Of a stretch of 64,000 bases of DNA, positions 1 to 7,770 are shown one piece after another. The stretch's first letter is position 1, and the number at the start of each line of letters is the position of its first letter. Source of the DNA: JAFLCL01 sp964502175 (GTDB lineage: Bacteria > Myxococcota_A > Polyangia > Polyangiales > Sandaracinaceae); assembly GCA_964502175.1 (NCBI GenBank), contig CAZCVE010000001.1:124001-188000 (forward strand), given 5' to 3'. The position numbers and the translations under genes are program-made. A model generated the notes under the pieces. That model saw nothing but the letters and a program-made list of their open reading frames with translations, had not been told where the DNA came from and ran no database searches.

Positions 1-336
1 CTGTGCGGTCGGCAAGTTCGATCTCCACGGCGCAGTTACGCGGTGGAGACCCCAGCTCGAATCGATCAAGCTCGAGTCACACCGGAAGCGGTGCGACAGA
101 TGCAAAGCCACCACGACTGTGCTCCACCGAGTCCACCCGTCGTCGCTCCACGCACCCAGGGATTGCGGATCTTGCGGCGCTTCCTTTGCGACCTCGGTAG
201 CGGCCGAGAGTTGGACGACGCGAACGACGCGCAAGATCCAAGATCTCTCGCGTCGCGTTCAGCGCGCGGTACGTGCGGGAAGTCGCGCATTTTCGGACTC
301 CGACGGCATCCGGCCCGGACAGCCAACAGATCAACC
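1..336. other. Left edge, no gene recognised
   Basis: Several short open frames cross this stretch on both strands, but none has a convincing start, ribosome binding site or recognisable protein. The base composition is less GC-extreme than the region to the right of 1.9 kb. It lies downstream of the minus-strand gene ending at 337 and may hold its transcription end or the remains of an older gene. Confidence 0.4.
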
Positions 337-1485
337 CTAGACTGAACTGCCCGGGGCCTCGTCCTCCTCCTCGTTCTCACGAATGGGTTCGATAGCCTCT
401 ACCCAAATGAACATGTTCCCAGAGTTTGGCTGAACTTCCTTTCCGACAATTCGAGCTGAACCTCCGAGGACATCCTGGACGATTGGCAGCAAATCCCAAT
501 CTGACAAGACGCACCTGATTCGCGTTTTTTTGTCTACCTTTAGACCGAATGTTCCATCATCCAAATCGAGTTGACGCACGGAGCCTTCGCGAATGATTGG
601 CACGGAGGAGAACCCTTCCATTCGCACCATTTTTACGCGTGGCTTCTGGTCCCGATTCAGTCGAATGGGATCTGGACGGCTAAACAGCCGTCCGCCGAGT
701 TCAACAAAATCAACATCGTTGCCCCTGGGCATAAGCCTGAGGGTTTGGGTGGCCACTTTTCCCCGTTGTACGGAGTCAGTGAGCACCGCGGCGAGTTCTT
801 CCACGGCTGCTCCTCCGGCTGCCCACTGAACGGTAGCCGCAACGTCAGCGAGTGCGTGTTGCAGTTCGACGTCGGCAGCGTTCACGTGCGCGGTTGTGAC
901 TTGCGCGGGAGGTCGGTACTGAAGGGGCAGAACGACTCGACCCGGCGCTCCGTTTGCGGGCACTACCGAAACATTGGTGAGGTCGAAATCCGTGACCTCC
1001 TCTAGTTCCCGAGCGGTTCGACCGGTAGTCTTCTGCCGGAGGATACCACGCAGAGCGCGGCGCAGTTCTTCCAGGTAACCTCCGACTGAGGAGGCGAGTG
1101 GCTGACGTGCGCCCTTCTTGAGTCGCAATACGACGGCAAGATCATTCGCCTCGAAAGGATTGTCGGGGTGCATGTCCGCGACGAGCCTAGTTCGAAACTC
1201 GAAAAGTAGGTCGCTGAGACTCTGATATGGGTCTCCGGCCAATGGTTGGTTAGCGATTGGCCGGCCGGGAGCGTCTGGAAATTTCTCGGCGACAAATGCG
1301 GCCAACGCTTGACGCACGGCTCGCGGGTTATGGCGATCAAATTCGGGGCGGAGAAGGACCGAACGCACCTCCAGCAGAAGGAGTGTCTGAAGTTCGACCG
1401 CGAGCGTAGTCCCCCACATCTGTGGCCGACGGGTCAGCGAATCTAGCTGTTGGTCGACGAAGTGGAGCAGATAGGTCTCGTCCAT
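337..1485 (-). CDS. Hypothetical protein, 382 aa, atypical codon use
   Basis: I do not recognise a family. The predicted protein is soluble, with no signal peptide or membrane segment, a helical N-terminal part (residues 1-60) containing an R-R-P-x-M-W-G stretch near residue 20, and an acidic tail (ENEEEDE) close to the C-terminus. The start is well supported: a TAGGAG ribosome binding site lies 5-6 bases upstream of the ATG, and it overlaps the stop codon of the gene ending at 1495, so the two genes are probably translationally coupled. Codon use is clearly richer in A/T at third positions than that of ruvB and genes further right, suggesting horizontal acquisition. The R-P-x-M pattern is reminiscent of some immunity-type proteins, but this is only an impression. 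Confidence 0.75.
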   Translation of the reverse strand: MDETYLLHFVDQQLDSLTRRPQMWGTTLAVELQTLLLLEVRSVLLRPEFDRHNPRAVRQALAAFVAEKFPDAPGRPIANQPLAGDPYQSLSDLLFEFRTRLVADMHPDNPFEANDLAVVLRLKKGARQPLASSVGGYLEELRRALRGILRQKTTGRTARELEEVTDFDLTNVSVVPANGAPGRVVLPLQYRPPAQVTTAHVNAADVELQHALADVAATVQWAAGGAAVEELAAVLTDSVQRGKVATQTLRLMPRGNDVDFVELGGRLFSRPDPIRLNRDQKPRVKMVRMEGFSSVPIIREGSVRQLDLDDGTFGLKVDKKTRIRCVLSDWDLLPIVQDVLGGSARIVGKEVQPNSGNMFIWVEAIEPIRENEEEDEAPGSSV

Positions 1486-1494
1486 GAGTTTCTC

Positions 1495-1833
1495 CTACGG
1501 CACGAGTGCGTGCGCCTCGGGATAGTAGAAGTGCGTTTGGAGGTAGGAGACGGTCGCCGTACCGTCGACCCCGGTCAATGAACAGACGCAATGGGCGGTG
1601 ACCTCAACGCAGACGTGGTACGACCAGACCTCTCCGCGCAATGAGACTTTCGGGGCGACCAGAGGTTCCCGCCCCGTGGGTTCAATGCGCCGTGTCCGTG
1701 CCGCGCTGTCGAGCACACGCGCATGGGGTAGGACCTCGCTGGCCGTCGCGTCACACTGCCCGCTATCCAGGGAACGCGACGCTAGGGCGTAACTCACTGC
1801 GACACGCTGGTCTTCGCTCCAAGAGACGGTCAT
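1495..1833 (-). CDS. Small hypothetical protein, 112 aa, possible papain-like fold
   Basis: The ATG at 1833 is preferred over an upstream in-frame start because it gives a compact protein and has a G-rich stretch in front of it. The C-terminal half carries the pattern S-Y-H73-V-C-V-E-V followed by S-L-T-G-V-D-G and Y-L-Q-T-H-F-Y-Y-P. This loosely resembles the His-containing strand pair of papain/transglutaminase-like polymorphic-toxin domains, with Cys27 as a possible nucleophile; but the Asp usually found after the His strand would be Cys84 here, so activity is doubtful. It is the first gene of a two-gene unit with the 382-aa protein and shares its AT-richer codon use. Function unknown; the toxin-like reading is speculative. 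Confidence 0.6.
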   Translation of the reverse strand: MTVSWSEDQRVAVSYALASRSLDSGQCDATASEVLPHARVLDSAARTRRIEPTGREPLVAPKVSLRGEVWSYHVCVEVTAHCVCSLTGVDGTATVSYLQTHFYYPEAHALVP

Positions 1834-1958
1834 CGGCAACCCCCGTTGGTTGGATCGGCGTACCGTACCGCAATGTCCCGGATTATTCGAGTGCCACGCG
1901 CGCACGCCAGCGTTCTTGGCACCGCCGACTGCCGCAGGAGGTTGCGGTACCCGAGAAA

Positions 1959-3056
1959 CTAGAACAACGAGCCCTGCGGGCCCTTCGGCTTGTCGATGCC
2001 GAGGTGTGCATACGCCTTCCCCGTGGCGACTCGCCCCTTGGGCGTTCGCGCGAGGAAGCCGTTCTGCAGCAAGTAAGGCTCGATCACGTCCTCGAGCGTG
2101 TCGCGGGGCTCGCTCAGCGTGGCGGCCAGCGCTTCGATGCCGACCGGGCCGCCGTTGTAGAACTCGACGATCACCTTGAGGAAGCGGCGGTTCATCTCGT
2201 CGAGGCCGGCCTCGTCGATCTCGAGGCGGTCGAGCGCCTTGCGCGTGGTGCGCGTGTCGAGGCGGCCGTCACCGAGGACCTCGGCGAAGTCGCGCGCGCG
2301 GCGCAGCAGCCGGTTCGCGATGCGCGGGGTGCCGCGGGCGCGACGCGCGAGCTCGCTCGACGCGGTGTCTTCGATCTGCACGCCGAGGATGCGCGCGCTG
2401 CGGCGCACGATGGTCGTGAGGTCTTCGGGCTCGTAGTAGTCGAGGCGACACTCGATGCCGAAGCGTGAGAGCAGCGGGCCCGTGAGGAGGCCCGTGCGCG
2501 TCGTCGCGCCCACGAGCGTGAACGGCGCGATCGGGATCTGCAGCGTGCTCGCCATCGGGCCGTCGCCGTGGACGACGTCGATGCGGAAGTCTTCCATCGC
2601 GGTGTAGAGGTTCTCTTCGACGACGGCCGAGAGGCGGTGGATCTCGTCGATGAAGAGCACGTCGCGATCGCTCATCTTCGTGAGCAGCGCGGCGAGCTGG
2701 CCCTTGTGCTCGATCGCAGGGCCGTGCGCGAGGTGCAGCGTGACGCCGAGCTCCTCGGCGAGGATGAACGCGAGCGTCGTCTTGCCCAGGCCCGGCGGGC
2801 CGAAGAAGAGCGCGTGATCGAGCGCGCTCTTTCGCGCGCGCGCGGCCTCCACGTAGACCGACAGGTTCTCGGTGACGCGCCGCTGACCGACGAAGTCCGA
2901 GAGACGCGTCGGACGCAGCGAGGCCTCGACGCGCGCGTCCTCTTCCTGCGGCGTGGGCGCGAGGAGCGCGGGATCCACCTTCGACGAACCGAGCGGCGCG
3001 GTTTCGAGCACGTTCTCGACCAGCGAGCCTTCGTTCTTCTTCTTGCGTGCGGCCAT
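1959..3056 (-). CDS. ruvB: Holliday junction branch migration ATPase RuvB
   Basis: RuvB is the hexameric AAA+ motor that pumps DNA through the RuvA-bound Holliday junction during recombinational repair. The 365-aa protein shows Walker A G-P-P-G-L-G-K-T at residues 86-93, Walker B L-F-I-D-E-I-H at about 134-140, the sensor-1 region G-A-T-T-R-T-G-L-L, and a C-terminal winged-helix domain with the usual P-Y-L-L-Q-x-G-F-L-x-R-T-x-x-G-R motif. It is slightly longer than typical RuvB (about 340 aa) because of a charged N-terminal extension. It starts 14 bases after the ruvA stop, so ruvAB form an operon. ruvC is not next to them in this window. Confidence 0.97.
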   Translation of the reverse strand: MAARKKKNEGSLVENVLETAPLGSSKVDPALLAPTPQEEDARVEASLRPTRLSDFVGQRRVTENLSVYVEAARARKSALDHALFFGPPGLGKTTLAFILAEELGVTLHLAHGPAIEHKGQLAALLTKMSDRDVLFIDEIHRLSAVVEENLYTAMEDFRIDVVHGDGPMASTLQIPIAPFTLVGATTRTGLLTGPLLSRFGIECRLDYYEPEDLTTIVRRSARILGVQIEDTASSELARRARGTPRIANRLLRRARDFAEVLGDGRLDTRTTRKALDRLEIDEAGLDEMNRRFLKVIVEFYNGGPVGIEALAATLSEPRDTLEDVIEPYLLQNGFLARTPKGRVATGKAYAHLGIDKPKGPQGSLF

Positions 3057-3070
3057 CGTGGTTCTTCGTG

Positions 3071-3703
3071 TCAGGCCGTGGCCGACAGCGCCTCGCGGAG
3101 GAGCTGCTCGACGGTCTTGCCCTCGGCGGTGGGCCCGATCGCAGCGACGGCGCGATCGGCCTCGACGCTGCGGAAGCCCATCGAGACGAGCATCGTCGCG
3201 ACCGTAGCGAGCGGGCCCGAGGCGATCGGCGGCGCAGCGGTGGGCGCGATCACGGTGCCGCCGCTCGTGATGCTCGAGGTGCCCGCGCTCGCGCTCACGA
3301 AGCCGAGCTTGTCCTTGAGCTCGAGCACGAGGCGATCGACGAGCTTCTTGCCGACGCCGGGCACGCCTTGGAGCGTCTTGCGATCTTCACGCGCGATGGC
3401 GGCGGCGAGCGCGCGCGCGTCGAGGTGCGAGAGGATGCCGAGCGCGAGCTTGGGGCCGATCGAGGACACGGTCATGAGCGTGCGGAACGCAGCGCGATCC
3501 TCGAGCGTCGCGAAGCCGAAGAGCGAGAGCGCGTCTTCGCGCACGTGCGTGTGGATGTGCAGCACGACCTCGGCCGGTGGGATCGGCAGACGCGCGAGGC
3601 TCTGCAGCGGCACGAGCACGTCGTATCCGACACCGTTCACGTCGAGCACCGCGCTGCCATCGAAGGAGCGCTCGACGATCTGACCCTTCAGCCTGCCGAT
3701 CAC
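3071..3703 (-). CDS. ruvA: Holliday junction DNA-binding subunit RuvA
   Basis: RuvA binds the four-way junction as a tetramer and loads RuvB. The 210-aa protein begins with the canonical M-I-G-R-L-K-G-Q (GTG start at 3703), has the OB-fold region with H-I-H-T-H-V-R-E-D at about residues 50-58, helix-hairpin-helix segments (S-S-I-G-P-K-L-A and G-V-P-G-V-G-K-K), and the C-terminal RuvB-binding domain after a low-complexity Ala/Pro/Thr linker. It precedes ruvB by 14 bases on the same strand. Upstream lies a 181-base non-coding stretch that may carry the operon promoter. Confidence 0.97.
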   Translation of the reverse strand: MIGRLKGQIVERSFDGSAVLDVNGVGYDVLVPLQSLARLPIPPAEVVLHIHTHVREDALSLFGFATLEDRAAFRTLMTVSSIGPKLALGILSHLDARALAAAIAREDRKTLQGVPGVGKKLVDRLVLELKDKLGFVSASAGTSSITSGGTVIAPTAAPPIASGPLATVATMLVSMGFRSVEADRAVAAIGPTAEGKTVEQLLREALSATA

Positions 3704-3884
3704 GCGCGCAGGATAAACAGTATCCCCGGACTTGAACAGCCGTTCAGCGCCGGAGCGGATGGGTGGACGGGTTGGGCGGGCGGGGGGCTTCCGCTCCGCG
3801 TGACGTCTCCGCGCCGACGGCTGCGCTCCAACCCCCCGCCCGCGCGCCCCTCACGTTTGGCCAGCGTCAGCCGACTCTCTCGCG

Positions 3885-4712
3885 CTACTCGTCGGTCAGG
3901 GGCCAGCTGCCGCGCACTGCGGGGAAGCTGCCCGCGAAGCGGCCGAAGTCGGGGACCTCGCAGAAGAGCGTGCCCTCGAGCTCGTAGTCGATCGTGAACG
4001 ACGGCATCTCGCCTCGCGACGCGGCTTCGACAGCCGACTGCGCCGCCCACTCGATCACCGCGAGCGCGGGCTCGACGTCGAGCGTGAACGACGCGACGAA
4101 GCGCAGCGTCTCGGACGGATCGATCGTGCGCACCTGCAGATCCGCGAAGCGACGCTCGCCGATGGCGACCGACGTGAGGAAGCCTGCGGCGGCGCTCGCG
4201 AAGCTCTCGAGATCGCGGATCTCCGGCTCGTCGCTCTCGCATGCGTTGGCGCCTTCTTGCGGACAGCGCTCGCTGCCGCGGCACATGCGCACGCACACCG
4301 CGCCGAGGTGCTGCGCGTCGGTGCCCGGGAAGACGCTGAGCGCGAGCAAGGCCTCGACGACGGGCAGCGGCACACGACCCGGGTTCTCGGCCTCGAGCTC
4401 GATCTCGAAGGTGAAGCGCAGGTCTTCGCGCGACGGCAGCTCGCCGAACGCACGACACGCGAGCGCGGCCGCACGACCGCCCGCGCGCGTCGCGTGCTGA
4501 CGGCAGAAGTGCAGCGCGATCTGCTGGTTCGTCGGCGCGTGCACGAGCCGCGTCTCGACGTGACGCACGGTCGGCGGCTGCGGTCGTCGCGAGACGCCGG
4601 TGTGGTCGCCGTAGAGCATGTTGCTCAGATCCCCGCAGCCCGCGATCGACACGGCGGCGAGGGAGAGCACGACGACGAGCGCGCGCGTCACGTTCGGCGG
4701 CACGACGGTCAC
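3885..4712 (-). CDS. LEA type 2/WHy-like lipoprotein
   Basis: A 275-aa predicted lipoprotein: the N-terminus has a hydrophobic stretch ending in the lipobox V-S-I-A-G-C (Cys at about 26). The mature part has features of the LEA-14/WHy fold: a segment F-E-I-E-L-E-A-E-N-P-G-R-V-P-L-P-V (N-P followed by P-L-P-V) and, near the end, Y-E-L-E-G-T-L-F with a following Pro/Phe/Gly pattern. A Cys-rich insertion (V-C-V-R-M-C-R-G...C-P) is unusual. The GTG start overlaps the TGA stop of the upstream protease gene (GTGA), implying coupled translation. WHy lipoproteins occur widely in Gram-negative envelopes with unknown function. The family assignment is from pattern only. Confidence 0.7.
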   Translation of the reverse strand: MTVVPPNVTRALVVVLSLAAVSIAGCGDLSNMLYGDHTGVSRRPQPPTVRHVETRLVHAPTNQQIALHFCRQHATRAGGRAAALACRAFGELPSREDLRFTFEIELEAENPGRVPLPVVEALLALSVFPGTDAQHLGAVCVRMCRGSERCPQEGANACESDEPEIRDLESFASAAAGFLTSVAIGERRFADLQVRTIDPSETLRFVASFTLDVEPALAVIEWAAQSAVEAASRGEMPSFTIDYELEGTLFCEVPDFGRFAGSFPAVRGSWPLTDE

Positions 4713-6307
4713 TGGAAGACGTTGAGCGGCGAGAGCGTGAGCGCGGGCGCGCCCGCGGGGATCGTCAGCTGCACGAGCGTCGGTCGGTAGCCCTGCGCGA
4801 CGACGAGCGTGGAGAACGTGCCGGGCACGAGGCCGCGCAGCTCGAACGTTCCTGCGGGACCACTCTGCGCGTGCGTGAGCAGCATCGACTCGAGCTGCTG
4901 CGGAAGGATCTGTCCCGACATGAGCAGCGCCGCTGCGTTCGTGGGATCGACGCCGGGACGCGCGACCAGCACGAGCGCCGCGACCGGGCGGCCGGTGCGT
5001 CCGTCGATGACGGTGCCGCGCGCGCTCACGCCCGCGCCGACCACGTAGCCGCCACCGCCGGGCGCTCCGTAGACACCACCCGTTCGGCCGTCCGTCGGCG
5101 GCGCGTAGCCAGCGCCAGGCGCGTACGCGGTGCCGGGCGCGTAGGCACCGCCGGGCGCGTAGCCCGCACCGCCGGGTCCCGTGGCGACGCGCGCAGCAGC
5201 GCCTTCGAACGTGAGGCGCGCCTCGCTCGCGGTGCCATCGGCCGGACGCGGTAGGAGCACGGCGAGCATCGCGCCCGGAGGATCCTGCGCGGTGATCGAC
5301 AGCTGACCGCGCGCTTCGCGCAGGATGCCTGTCTCGTTGACGAGCGCGATCGGCACGGCGGGCGTCGCGCGGACCATCGCGGGTCGCGTCGCGGGGAGCG
5401 CGAAGAACTGGATCTCGGGCTCGCCGTCGAGGCCTCCGGAGTCGCCGATCGCCGACGCCGTCGCATCGCTCTCGGCCGACAGCGTGCTGATGCCGGAGAC
5501 CGTGACGTCGTCGAGATCACCGCGAGCGAGCGCGTCGAGCCACGCCTGCGGGATGCGCTCTGCGGGGCGCGCGAGCTCGATCGGCTCGAGCGTGTCTTCA
5601 CCGCTGACGACGGCGGTGGGCACGGCCACGAGACGGCCGCGACGATCGACGAGCATGCCGCCCGAGTTGCCGGGGTTGAACTCCGCGTCCGTGCGGATCC
5701 ACGCGACCTCGTTGCGCGAGTTCATCTGGAAGCCGGTCGTGTGACCGCCCGTGACGTTGATGGTGCGGACGCCGAGCGGAAAGCCGAACGCCCACAGCGC
5801 AGCGCCCGGCTGCATGCCCTCGGTGGACGCGATCTCGACGGTCGGGAACGTGGTGCCGAGCGGAAGCGGTGAGCCATCGGCCTGCGCCACGATGCGGAGG
5901 AGCGCGAGATCGAGGCGGACGTCGGCGCGCACGACGCGCGCGATCCATCGCGGCTGCGCGGCGACGCGCGCGGAGTCGACGGTGGCGATCTGGATGTGAC
6001 GACCGTCGCCGAGGAACGTGCCCGGCATGCCCATCGCGCTCCAGCGCGTCTGACCGACGACGTGGAAGTTCGTGAGGATGTAGCCGCGCGGATCGATCAT
6101 CGCGCCCGAGCCCGTGGAGCTCGCGCCCCGTCCGCTCGGCCCCGTGACGTCGACCTGCACTCGAACGGCCGCGCGCACGCAGCGATCGACGGCGCGCTCG
6201 CTCAGCTCTTGAGCGGTGGCGCTCAGCGCGACCAGGCTCGACAGACACGCGAGCAGAGGGGCGAGGCGAACGATCGATCGAACGCTACGCAGCGGTGAAG
6301 CGCGCAT
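4709..6307 (-). CDS. Secreted trypsin-like serine protease with C-terminal regulatory-like domain
   Basis: The 532-aa protein starts at the ATG at 6307; the open frame extends another 250 codons upstream but that part overlaps the glycosyltransferase gene and is spurious. Residues 1-32 look like a signal peptide (cleavage after A-T-A). A DegP/trypsin-type protease domain follows, with catalytic H82 (T-N-F-H-V-V-G), D133 (D-V-R-L-D-L-A-L-L) and S215 (N-P-G-N-S-G-G). No PDZ domain is evident. A linker of G-Y-A-P-G / A-Y-A-P-G repeats precedes a carboxypeptidase-regulatory-like beta-sandwich (G-T-V-I-D-G-R-T-G-R-P-V) at the C-terminus. Predicted periplasmic or exported; the substrate is unknown. 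Its stop overlaps the start of the LEA2-like lipoprotein. Confidence 0.9.
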   Translation of the reverse strand: MRASPLRSVRSIVRLAPLLACLSSLVALSATAQELSERAVDRCVRAAVRVQVDVTGPSGRGASSTGSGAMIDPRGYILTNFHVVGQTRWSAMGMPGTFLGDGRHIQIATVDSARVAAQPRWIARVVRADVRLDLALLRIVAQADGSPLPLGTTFPTVEIASTEGMQPGAALWAFGFPLGVRTINVTGGHTTGFQMNSRNEVAWIRTDAEFNPGNSGGMLVDRRGRLVAVPTAVVSGEDTLEPIELARPAERIPQAWLDALARGDLDDVTVSGISTLSAESDATASAIGDSGGLDGEPEIQFFALPATRPAMVRATPAVPIALVNETGILREARGQLSITAQDPPGAMLAVLLPRPADGTASEARLTFEGAAARVATGPGGAGYAPGGAYAPGTAYAPGAGYAPPTDGRTGGVYGAPGGGGYVVGAGVSARGTVIDGRTGRPVAALVLVARPGVDPTNAAALLMSGQILPQQLESMLLTHAQSGPAGTFELRGLVPGTFSTLVVAQGYRPTLVQLTIPAGAPALTLSPLNVFQ

Positions 6308-6369
6308 CGACCCAGCGTACGGGCCGACCCCTTCGCTGTCACCCTCGCACTCCTGGCGGCTCGCGTTCT

Positions 6370-7494
6370 TCAGACCGCGGCGCGACGCGGACGAGCCCTG
6401 CGGCGCGGCTCGCGGCGGAACGGGAGCACGTTCGACGGACGCACGCGCGGCGCCTCGAGCTCGCTCGCCGCCACCGCAGCGGTCGCAGGCGTCGGCAGGA
6501 GACGTGCGCCGCTGTCTTCGAGGCGCGCCTGCGCTGCAGCCGCCGCCGGACGCACCGTCGAGTCGTGCAGCGACGAGAGCGACGTGGCGCCAGCGCCGAC
6601 GGACAACGCGGTGAGCGAGAGACCGTTCGGACGCGCGACGGTGTCGCCGCGACCCGAGACCGGGAACGGGCTCTCGAGGTAGGCCTCGCGGCGCATGATC
6701 GACTCGAGCTTCGCCCACATGGAGCGGTGCTGCGGACGCGGATCGATGCGCGAGTAGCAGTAGCCCTCGACGAGCATCGCGCGCCGCAGCGCCTCGGCGA
6801 CGAGCGGCGGTGCGTGCTTCTGCGTGAAGTAGAGGAAGCCGCGCTGTGCCTCGAGCGTGAGGTCCGGGTTCTTGCCGGTGGAGCCACCGCCCACGTGCAC
6901 CACGGCCTCCGGGACGATCTCGAGGTGGTAGCCCGCGTCGCGACAGCGGGCGCACCAGTCGTACTCCTCGTTGTAGAGGAAGAACGACTCGTCGAGCGCG
7001 CCGACCCGCTCGATCACGTCGCGGCGGGTCATGAAGCACGCGCCAGAGAGCAGCCACACGCGGCTGGCCTCCTTCACGTCGATCCAGTTCGGCCAGTAGA
7101 AGGCGCCGAACACCGACTGACGCGAGCCGTCTTCGTTGACCAGGCGCGGACCGACCGCGCCCAGGCGTACGTCGGTGGCGAGGCGCGCGTGCATCGAGTC
7201 GAGGGCCTCGCGCGTGATGAACAGGTCGGAGTTCATCAAGAGCACGAACGGACGGCTCGCGCGCTCGATGCCGCGGTTGGTCGCGTGGGCGAAGCCGTGG
7301 TTCTTCTGGCGGAGCAGCACCACGTCGGGGAAGTCGCGCTCGACCATCTCGGCCGAGCCATCGACGGACGCTCCGTCGATCACGATCACCTCGGCCTCGG
7401 GCGCGACGCGCTGGAGCGTCGCGAGGCTGCGCGCGAGGAGGTCGCGCCCGTTGTACGAGGGGATGACGATGCTCAGCGATGGAAGCTCGGTCAT
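6370..7494 (-). CDS. Family 2 glycosyltransferase (WbbL-like)
   Basis: A 374-aa GT-A fold glycosyltransferase of the rhamnosyltransferase/WbbL type. Residues 6-14 (L-S-I-V-I-P-S-Y-N) begin the nucleotide-sugar binding fold, V-I-D-G-A-S-V-D-G-S is the first Asp loop, and L-M-N-S-D-L-F near residue 88 is the DXD-equivalent. W-L-L-S-G-A-C-F-M-T-R-R and the acceptor-side F-L-Y-N-E-E-Y-D-W-C follow, as in this family. The C-terminal ~100 residues are Ala/Arg-rich, low complexity and probably not part of the catalytic fold. Likely acts in polysaccharide or O-antigen assembly at the cytoplasmic face. It lies 62 bases upstream of the protease gene on the same strand. Confidence 0.9.
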   Translation of the reverse strand: MTELPSLSIVIPSYNGRDLLARSLATLQRVAPEAEVIVIDGASVDGSAEMVERDFPDVVLLRQKNHGFAHATNRGIERASRPFVLLMNSDLFITREALDSMHARLATDVRLGAVGPRLVNEDGSRQSVFGAFYWPNWIDVKEASRVWLLSGACFMTRRDVIERVGALDESFFLYNEEYDWCARCRDAGYHLEIVPEAVVHVGGGSTGKNPDLTLEAQRGFLYFTQKHAPPLVAEALRRAMLVEGYCYSRIDPRPQHRSMWAKLESIMRREAYLESPFPVSGRGDTVARPNGLSLTALSVGAGATSLSSLHDSTVRPAAAAAQARLEDSGARLLPTPATAAVAASELEAPRVRPSNVLPFRREPRRRARPRRAAV

Positions 7495-7565
7495 GGAGGG
7501 CTCGCGAGAGAAGCCAGGCAGCGGACGCTCATCCTTGCGATCGAGAGCGTCGGCGGCCGTGCCTT

Positions 7566-7587
7566 AGCAGATGAACTCGTATCTGCT
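7566..7587. repeat. 7-bp inverted repeat upstream of the glycosyltransferase gene
   Basis: AGCAGAT and ATCTGCT are separated by 8 bases. The repeat is about 70 bases upstream of the GT2 start (minus strand), within a 276-base intergenic stretch of relatively lower GC. It could be an operator-like site or simply a hairpin in the leader; no T-tract follows it. Confidence 0.35.
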
Positions 7588-7724
7588 CGCATTTTTGGGT
7601 GAAGTGGGGGCCACGTGGGTTCCGCGGCAGCGCGGCTATCAGGATGCGTGCCATGGGATCGGGGCCTCGTTTCAGGCCACGTTCCGCCATGGTTCGCGTC
7701 GGGCACCCGGCAAGGATGCCCGGG

Positions 7725-7745
7725 CCTGTGATTCCGGCTCACAGG
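7725..7745. terminator. Candidate stem-loop after the GT39 gene
   Basis: CCTGTGA and TCACAGG form a perfect 7-bp stem with a 7-base loop, about 25 bases beyond the stop codon of the minus-strand membrane glycosyltransferase gene. There is no U-tract, so it is at best a 3' stabilising or factor-dependent termination structure. The surrounding interval 7495-7770 shows no convincing gene; a 91-codon minus-strand open frame there has no family resemblance. Confidence 0.35.
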
Positions 7746-7770
7746 TGCGGGCACTGGCGTGCACACCTGA

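Noticed and set aside
6308..7057. N-terminal extension of the protease frame
   Set aside because: It overlaps the glycosyltransferase gene and encodes Arg-rich low-complexity sequence; the signal peptide is at the ATG at 6307.
7491..7766. 91-codon open frame in the intergenic stretch
   Set aside because: No family resemblance, no ribosome binding site, overlaps the glycosyltransferase start.
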